Assembly (NCBI GenBank): GCA_030141605.1
Contig: JAQGDQ010000230.1
Coordinates: 1 to 62,000, forward strand
DNA from: Tubiluchus corallicola
Lineage: Eukaryota; Priapulida; Priapulimorpha; Priapulimorphida; Tubiluchidae
Reading direction: 5' to 3'
Length of the DNA: 62,000 nt
Shown piece after piece: positions 54,649 to 62,000 of this stretch. How positions within the stretch are numbered: the first letter of the stretch is position 1; each line of letters begins with the position of its first letter. The translations under genes were made by a program, and so were the position numbers. Below the pieces are notes generated by a model. That model did not search any database, had not been told where the DNA came from, and saw nothing but the letters and a program-made list of their open reading frames with translations.

Positions 54649-57384
54649 ATGGAAGAGCAGCAGTGCCCTCGATGCAAAACAACCAGTTATAGAAACCCTG
54701 CTTTAAGGTTGATGGTTAACGTGTGCGGCCATTCCTTGTAAGTTTTTAGTTTTTACACTGAAGTAATTGTTGACGAAAGTTGGAAAAGGCATTACAGGTG
54801 TCTATAGACAGTAAAAAAACACAATGTCTAACAGTCCGGGAGTCTCGCTTGGAAAGTGAGATTCAGGAGATGTGTCTACTGATATCCTGGCTTCATAACG
54901 CCTCTTGGGATGCCATTTGTGGTCTGTAAAGTCACAGGGGTCGTTAATTGATCGTTGGCTGATCTATATTAGAGTGGCTACCGTGTGCCGCCATGTTATA
55001 GGAGATGTAGATCAAACATTATTTACTGCCGTATTTTGGTCATCAGTTTAAAAGCAATATCAAAGTAAATTAAAATTTAGGTTAATTAAGATTTAGCTTC
55101 ATAAGACATGCTATACACATTCACACTAGAATACGTGAGAATATGCCGAAGTAAGGTTAAACATGGCAGATGAATCTGGCACTGTTTTAAATGGCTAGAT
55201 ATTATAACATAGGTTATGATTGCGAACAAGTGATTACAGAACTTGTACTATAATATTTAAAATTCTGCTACCTGTGCCTATGACTAAGAATATTTACATG
55301 TTATTGGAAATGTTAGATTTGAATGTAGTGTCAAAAGAGCAAAATTGTTTAGCTAATCATCTGCCAGCAGTAATTAATTAAGGCATCTTATGATCTAGAC
55401 AGTGAATTCGAAGCTAGATCATGCAGATAAAAGGTAATGTTGTTTGTGATATTGCACAAGGTGGCAGTTCATACTCTCCACCCGCACTCATGCATGTGCA
55501 CATATACATACACACATCTGACTACAGTGTGTAAATAGCATTATAGTCAGGAAAAGTCCCGTAAAGAAAAGTAGATAAGTTAGCTGGTAAATTTAATAGT
55601 CCTTTGTAATTTTTACTTGCTCGACAGGCAAGCAGTAGGTTATGATCGAAAGCAATTGCAGTGACCGTGAGATAACTCCCAGATTTTATTCTGCAACCAG
55701 GACTTTTGGGCTGTTAGACACTACGACAAAAAATAGACAAAGTAATATTTATGAGCTGTAAGCAATATAAGAAGCATCACATCTGGTAATATCATAGCCG
55801 ATCTCTTACAAAACAAGTCATAACAAATTCTTTTATGCCCAATTAATATACGAAATTATTAACAAAATTGGGTGTATTTGTTTTCTTCCTGAATCTGCTT
55901 GAAAACATATACAATTTTTTATCATTATTTTTACTACTCTAAAACGTACACAATATTTTATTCAAATTTTTTTACTAGTGACTTAGGTTTGTGTTTTTTT
56001 TCAATTATTTTCTGAGGTTAACCAGAATTTAGTAATAATCTGGAAAAATGTTGGTAGTGAAAGTGAAGTATAAATAAATTGAAAATTTGACTACCATTGG
56101 TGCCATAGATATCTCTTTGTGTAGAGTGTCAGTATGATATTACCATTCATTCACGATTTTTAACCTGGTTGTTGTCATGTAAAATGGCTGCCAAGGATAA
56201 AGCCAAGATGGCTTTTGTTACGCATTAAGGCCTTTACTAATTTGAGAGTATGCCTTTCAGTCTGCCCTGTGCTGTGGCATTTTTGAGCTCTTTCTGGAAC
56301 AGATTTGTCTGGCTTACACCAATTGGAGTAATCCCAATGTATCATGCTGATCTGTCTTGATGACCCTTTTGTGGTCGTATTTCGAAGAGCATCTTGAAAA
56401 CTGCCTTCAAAAGTTTTTATCAAGTTAGAAAATGCCAGAGTTAATGCAAACTAATGTCTACTCATGCAGATTGACGATATTTATTGTCTTCAATTCACAT
56501 AAATGCAAAAACTGGTCCTGTTAAACTTAGGTTAAGTGGTTCTTAACTTGCTTTAGCCTCTGAAGTTTATAACTTTCCCGGACTCTGTACTTAGAGCCAT
56601 CACTTTGTCAGGAGTTTTGGTAAGATTGGTTCACTCTCCATGAATTTGGCGTAAAAATCAACAATTTTGTGGCATGACCACAACTTTTTGCCTTTTTAAT
56701 TTCAGGTTTTACTTGTGAGTAATTCTGTCTGAATGTGCCCCACTTTGAATTTAACTTCATAAAAGCAGCTGTAACTTCTCTCCATTGTCAAGTACAGGCT
56801 GGACAAGTGTGTTTTGGGATATTTCAGTCAAATATTAACATCGTCATAATATAACTCCTGTGCAATATTCATGCAGAATACTTTTGGCGGTTATTAAGGC
56901 TACTTTCGTCATTATTTATATGTAAACCCTTTGAGATATGCACTCATGTTATGCTGGCTTCACACACCCAAAAGCCTGTGTAGTCAATATGCCATTGAAA
57001 GCTCAAAGGTCTTGTGACAACGAATCTAGGCCCTCTATTTTTACTTATTCATGACTAAAATGTTGCGGTCAAAAATTTAAATTTTTTCAGATGTGAAAAC
57101 TGTGTGGAGTTGTTGTTCGTGCGTGGTTCTGGTACCTGTCCGGAATGTGGCACTCCCCTGCGACGTAGTGGTTTCCGAATTCAACAATTTGAAGATGCAA
57201 TGGTTGAAAAAGAGATCGATATACGGAAGAAAATATTGAAAGAGTAATTTAATTTAATTCTATTATGTAATTACCTTAATTAGCTCTTCTAATAATAATA
57301 TACTTGTCTAGTGCAACAGGCTCTAGCTATGTGCATTCTGCAATTTCAAGTTACTGATAAAGCTAAAAGATGAGACTGAACAGA

Positions 57385-57423
<39 letters not shown>

Positions 57424-60400
57424 AAGGGGAATAGTTGGTTGGCCTATGGTGTTGATTTGACACACTAACTTACGATATTATTACTGGCAATATGATATTT
57501 TACCACTTGGGCATTATATATACATGTATATTCACTTTATTGTAATGAATGGGCCACTTCTACTTAAATATGAATGGCACTGCTTTATGTGCTAAGTATT
57601 ATTGCTCCGCTATAAAATAGGCTAGATAACAATGCCTATCGTGTCACCAATTTAGAGTACTTTTTATTTGTTAGTTATAACAAGAAGGAAACTGATTTTT
57701 CTACATTGAGGGAATATAATGATTACCTGGAAGAGATAGAGGAAATTGGTAAGCATTAATAATTTTTATTGCTAAGTACAGTATAACACCATTATAGTGA
57801 ACATGGCTTAATGTGTACACAACGGTAATGTGAACCCACAAAAAAGAACGAATTTTTATCACTTATTTAACTAGTACAATAGCTTCGAATATAGCGTACT
57901 CGACTACAGCTTATTGCGGACTTTTTGTCGGACCCAATTGTTTGCATTATAAGTTTTTATTGTGTACTTTACCTTTGCCAGGCATTTGCAAATTAATTTA
58001 CATTTAAATTTAACCCATCATTCTTGATGCTGCAAATTAGTTGTTGGGTTGCGCATGCGGAGTTGTTAACACGTTGAAAGGCCATCTTGTCTATTACTGT
58101 ATAAAAACAATGAGTCACTCAGTGGCTTGGTACCCCGCTGTTTTATGTACGTACATAAGCAGCGCATTGCTGTCACGTTTCATCAAGTGATGAATCCTAC
58201 TGCAAAAAAAGTGACAAACAGAAATTTTGTGCAAGCAAAATTGACTGACTTTTTGAACCTCATTGACTGTATTCAACATGTCGCATAAATTTTCAACTGA
58301 ATGTGTACACGCAATTTAATATGAAACATTCGATAATTTTTAGTTTATTGAAGCACATAAAATACTTTTCAGTGAACTTAAATATACTCTGAAGTAGCTG
58401 ATTCTTGACAGGATCTTTTGAAAGTACTTTACGTCCTCTATGGAGCCACACACCACTCTTTATTTATGTACTTTTGTTGTTAATATGTGCTTCTCCATTT
58501 ATCTAGTAGTCAAAAAAACTGGTCTTAAACTTATGATTAACCGCGTATGTTTACCGAGTGTCTCCGTTATAAAGTACTTTTTTCTGGGTCTCTAGCAGGT
58601 TCGCTATAATGATGTTATACTGTGCTATATTTATTTCCTAATGTGACTGAATTTTGAGATGTTACCTTTTTACAGTTTTACATATTTGTGAACAAAACTT
58701 AACATGTTTAGCAACTTTAACTTTACTAGGAAGTTAAAAGTTGGTTTGTGTTTGGTTTACATTTTGCATTGTTTGCGTATGACTGCGCATGCATGTCAAC
58801 CATATGCAATTTTGACAGCTTTTATGTTAACGAAAATATTATGAAAAGAAGGGTTTTTGGATTATAAGTATAACTCTATGATCATTGTGCCATTTGTTCA
58901 TCATTAACATCAAGGTTGATGTTAATTCAAGCTTAATTAACTCATTGTACGGAATCGCCACTCGAGTTTGAAAACGAGGCTCTTGCCATGTTTACCTGAA
59001 GTAGTGGCGATTGTAGCCTCGTAGGGAAGTACTGAAAGTACAGTGCAGTGCTGTGTGCCTAACTATGAAGCTGCACAAGTGTTTTGCGTTATATAAATTC
59101 ACCAGAATTCTCTTTCCACGTCTTCCATTGGATCGCTGCATACTTACAAATCTCAAGTGATCCAATTATTAAAATGTGGAGTGTTGAATTTTTGTGTGCA
59201 TTCGAAAATAAACAATTTGCAGGAAATTTTCAGTAAATAAGCTAGATCTCAGATAAACTAACAAGTTGCTGAATAAATTTGATAAGGTTTGTGGAGCAAC
59301 CAAACTATTTTAACTGTCTACTTTTACAAGACTTTAGATTTGTTAGTGCCAGTCGATTTACCTATAAATCAGTGTAAATCATGCTATTGGTTACTATTAA
59401 TGTTTCTTTATGTAATTTTTTACAGTAGTAATTTCACAACCATTCTTGGCAATTGTGCAATTAAGCACACGTTTGACTATGAACTTAATAGTTGTATGTT
59501 AAGCAGGTCTGTACTGTTTGAATTTGTGTTTTAAATTTCTGTGATTATATTAGATGAATAAAACTTGTTTGTGTTGTACTGTTTTTGAAATGCTCATTAA
59601 TGATAGCAGGAAATTTAGGAACACAGTTTTTTACATCATGTATATTTAAATGTTACACCTTATTTGTTATCAGCAGTAGCAGGAAATTAAAGTATAAAAG
59701 TATAGTTTCATTTTGTAACTTTCAAAAGTCTTCATTGTTAAAGTTTGATGAAATAAATAAAAAATATCAGTTAAATTTAAGTGATATTATGTGGTAAAGT
59801 TTTATGTCATTTCCAGCTAGTTTTGATTTTCGTTTTCCTTTAAAATGATAAAGATTTCTGGATTTGCCAGGCTGCCCAGGCAGTCTTTGCAGTGGTTAAT
59901 TTTATTCATTATTGTGTTGATTTCATAGGTTCTACTAAAATATCAATTTTTCCTTAGTTTGTAATACGAATTCATTTCGTTAAAAGAACTGCCATGACAC
60001 AGCTAATTGTAATTAAGTTTACAATGCTGGTTATTATATTCCAATAAAAGTGGCCTTTTTTCTGTGTTGGAGCTTGCAAGGAGAGTGCCTCGCTTTCATG
60101 TCATGGCGATTGTAGCACGTAAAGTGCAAATAACTTACCAACTAATATATCATTTGTGCCACATTTTAACCATGATGTTGAAGTTCGCCACATGAATTTG
60201 GTCATGTTTTTGACGATTTTTCCTGGTCGGTTTTGGCTAAATTGTTTTGCATTTGACTTATTCTTGTTAGGAAATGGCTTACAAACAAGACATTTGAAAA
60301 TAGTTAATGTAAAATGTTTTAATCTGTAATAATGGAAAGAAATGATATATACACAATAGAAGCAGTATGTACATGTATATTGTCTGTTCTCCTCTATTGT

Positions 60401-61693
60401 AAAGTATATAGTTTGCTAAAAAAAATTTACCACATGAAATGCTTGTTTTTTGGTATAGTGTTCAATCTTGCTTATGGAATTGATGTCGAAGCAACGAAAA
60501 AGAAAATAGAACAGTACAAGAAAGACAACCAAGCAGTGATACGAAAGAATCGATCTAAAATGGTAAGATGCTAAGTAATTGGTGTTTTTTCTTGTGCAGA
60601 CTGCAAAATTTAGTACTACACACATATTTGACATAATGTTAATATTTTTTGTACATACACTGCGAAGTATATGAATTTTTGTCACTTACAATGTAGTTTG
60701 TAACCATGAATGGTGGATTTGTATAGACGAGATTTATACGTCATTTATTTAAATCCTAGTATATTTGAATATATTAATCGGAAAAGATGCAGTCTTACGG
60801 TATACAAGAAAATTGTTTTTAAGCCAGTTAGTTTTACTCTGTGTGAATAGTGTATAAAATTGCTCCATAATTCAGAGTGAAGAAGACGCTTACATCGAGG
60901 CAATGTTAGAAGAGGAGAACAGACAGGTATTAGAGAGACGGCAGCAGCTTCTTGATGCTGAAATACAGGAAAAAATTGAAAAGAAGAAAAATAAGGAAGC
61001 CCTCTTAGACGAATTGGTATGTTTCTAATACAGCTTCTTGTATTCGTTTACCAGACAGTATTGCCAAGGAGATTGTGTGCACGTATTAGGTTAAAAAAAG
61101 GTGATTAATCGTACCCATAATGTGGGTTCATCATACACCACATAGTGGAAAATTTTGAGTTCTTACTCTCCACATTGACACAACCTGTACTGTTTTGCCC
61201 TTTTGTTAAGTTGATGAACTTACTGTTGTTTAGAGTTGGCACAGTTACTGGTAGGTTGCCAGCGACAGAAGATTAGACATAAACTGAAATCAGGGGGCAT
61301 TGGATATCAATTCTTCCATTGTCGAGTAACAGTGGCTTGTAGTACATGAAAGGTCTGGATCAGACGAATTGAATGGTATGAGTTACGTCTAGATATTAGC
61401 TGACCCCTAATACCACTGTTGGGGGTAAAAACCCAAATTGGGACAATAAACCCAAAAACCCAAGGTGCCACTTAAAGCATCTCTTGTCACAGAAGCAGAA
61501 TTTTACCACTTTTTGACCGAGTCAAAAACGTTCACGAGTTGTAGTTAATTATAATTTATATTTTCAGATGTATTCAGACCTTCCTGCTGGTCATATTTTA
61601 GCAAGTCGAATCGCAAGAACATCAGTGGAGCCTATGGAAATATCCAAACATAGACAGACGACTTCGTTTTCCACAGGAATTAAACTTGGTGGG
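54649..61693 (+). CDS. MNAT1: MNAT1 (MAT1), CDK-activating kinase assembly factor, 3'-partial
   Basis: RING-finger subunit that assembles CDK7-cyclin H and anchors it to TFIIH in the nucleus. Exons: 54649-54737, 57091-57243, 57675-57748, 60459-60562, 60876-61016, 61568-61693, giving 229 in-frame codons of a protein that is 309 residues in human. The gene continues past the window. The N-terminal C3HC4 RING is complete: CPRC at residues 5-8, CGHSLCENC, then CPECGTPL. Family motifs [22 protein letters not shown], a charged coiled coil (60459-61016) and FSTGIKLGG follow. The start is the only ATG ahead of the RING and matches the family N-terminus. Introns contain a pogo-like MITE and a TA microsatellite. 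Confidence 0.96.
54738..57090. other. MNAT1 intron 1
   Basis: This 2.35-kb intron has a GTAAGT donor and TTTTTTCAG acceptor. No repeat boundary or conserved segment was found. The antisense ORF at 56175-56423 is not recognisable. Confidence 0.6.
57389..57421. repeat. (TA)n microsatellite
   Basis: An uninterrupted TA dinucleotide tract of about 33 bp in MNAT1 intron 2. Confidence 0.95.
57779..58622. mobile_element. pogo/Tigger-like MITE in MNAT1 intron 3
   Basis: This 844-bp element has terminal repeats CAGTATAACACCATTATAGT and, from the right end, CAGTATAACATCATTATAGC, matching at 18 of 20. TA precedes the left end and the right flank has decayed. No transposase frame is visible. Confidence 0.78.
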
Positions 61694-62000
61694 GTATGTA
61701 TGAACTACTAGTACTGTCTTAAATAACTGTGGTTAAATATAAATTTCACGGAAGGGAAACACATTGTCAGTATCTTTACTTTTCGGTAAGTAACTGCGCA
61801 TCATGTCAGTAAGGGTCCACCCTATAGCTAGATGAAATTCAGCTACTCAAAATGGAAAATTTTCCAGAATTTGGTCAAATTGTTCTAACCAGATTTTTCT
61901 ACTGATCAATCAACAGATAATACTAATAATGCTGTAGTTCACAACCATTTAATTAAATTGTATACGTGTATGATTTGTCACTAGTGCATTTTAATGTCTG

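Noticed and set aside
58951-59014. 10-bp inverted repeat AATCGCCACT / AGTGGCGATT as a transposon
   Set aside because: Arms are short, no target duplication is evident, and the partly similar sequence near 60105 is too brief to define an element.
60332-60574. Independent 80-residue ORF
   Set aside because: It is MNAT1 exon 4 read back into its intron; only 60459-60562 is coding.

Overview
This window is animal nuclear DNA. It is AT-rich, has many spliceosomal introns (almost all GT-AG) and contains many decayed transposons. Every conserved gene is a broadly distributed eukaryotic housekeeping gene with animal-type sequence. I read it as an invertebrate metazoan but cannot assign a phylum from sequence alone. 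Most long ORFs are chance ORFs or transposon pieces, so I reconstructed the genes exon by exon from family conservation, splice sites and reading phase.

Layout. (1) 8-11525 (+): the 3' two-thirds of VPS54, the GARP tethering-complex subunit, in 14 exons. (2) 15568-23701 (-): a complete UGP2 (UDP-glucose pyrophosphorylase), convergent with VPS54. Its penultimate coding exon is duplicated in tandem: two 105-nt phase-0 exons lie 65 nt apart. (3) 25990-36476 (-): a complete but divergent cytosolic malate dehydrogenase (MDH1 copy 1, 8 exons). (4) 37318-40467 (+): a nearly full-length, frameshifted RTE-like LINE with a 12-bp target-site duplication. (5) 42488-54211 (-): a second, more canonical MDH1 with two alternative terminal exons. 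Behind the UGA stop of the distal terminal exon, nine in-frame codons end in Ser-Lys-Leu, the canonical peroxisomal signal PTS1. (6) 54649-61693 (+): the first six exons of MNAT1 (MAT1, the RING subunit of the CDK-activating kinase/TFIIH), head-to-head with MDH1 copy 2. The gene runs off the window.

The introns and spacers hold a 5S-rRNA-headed SINE with perfect 11-bp target duplications and three older copies of a second 5S-like SINE family. They also hold hAT-like, piggyBac-like and pogo/Tigger-like MITEs, a ~150-bp tandem array and a LINE fragment.

The most interesting signals are the MDH1 copy 2 hidden PTS1 with its alternative terminal exons, the duplicated UGP2 exon pair that looks mutually exclusive, and the order and orientation MDH1-UGP2-VPS54. 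As far as I recall, the same order and orientation occurs in vertebrate genomes. Gene functions touch carbohydrate metabolism (UDP-glucose synthesis, malate/oxaloacetate and NADH shuttling), endosome-to-Golgi traffic (VPS54) and transcription/cell cycle (MNAT1). Nothing suggests they act as one pathway.
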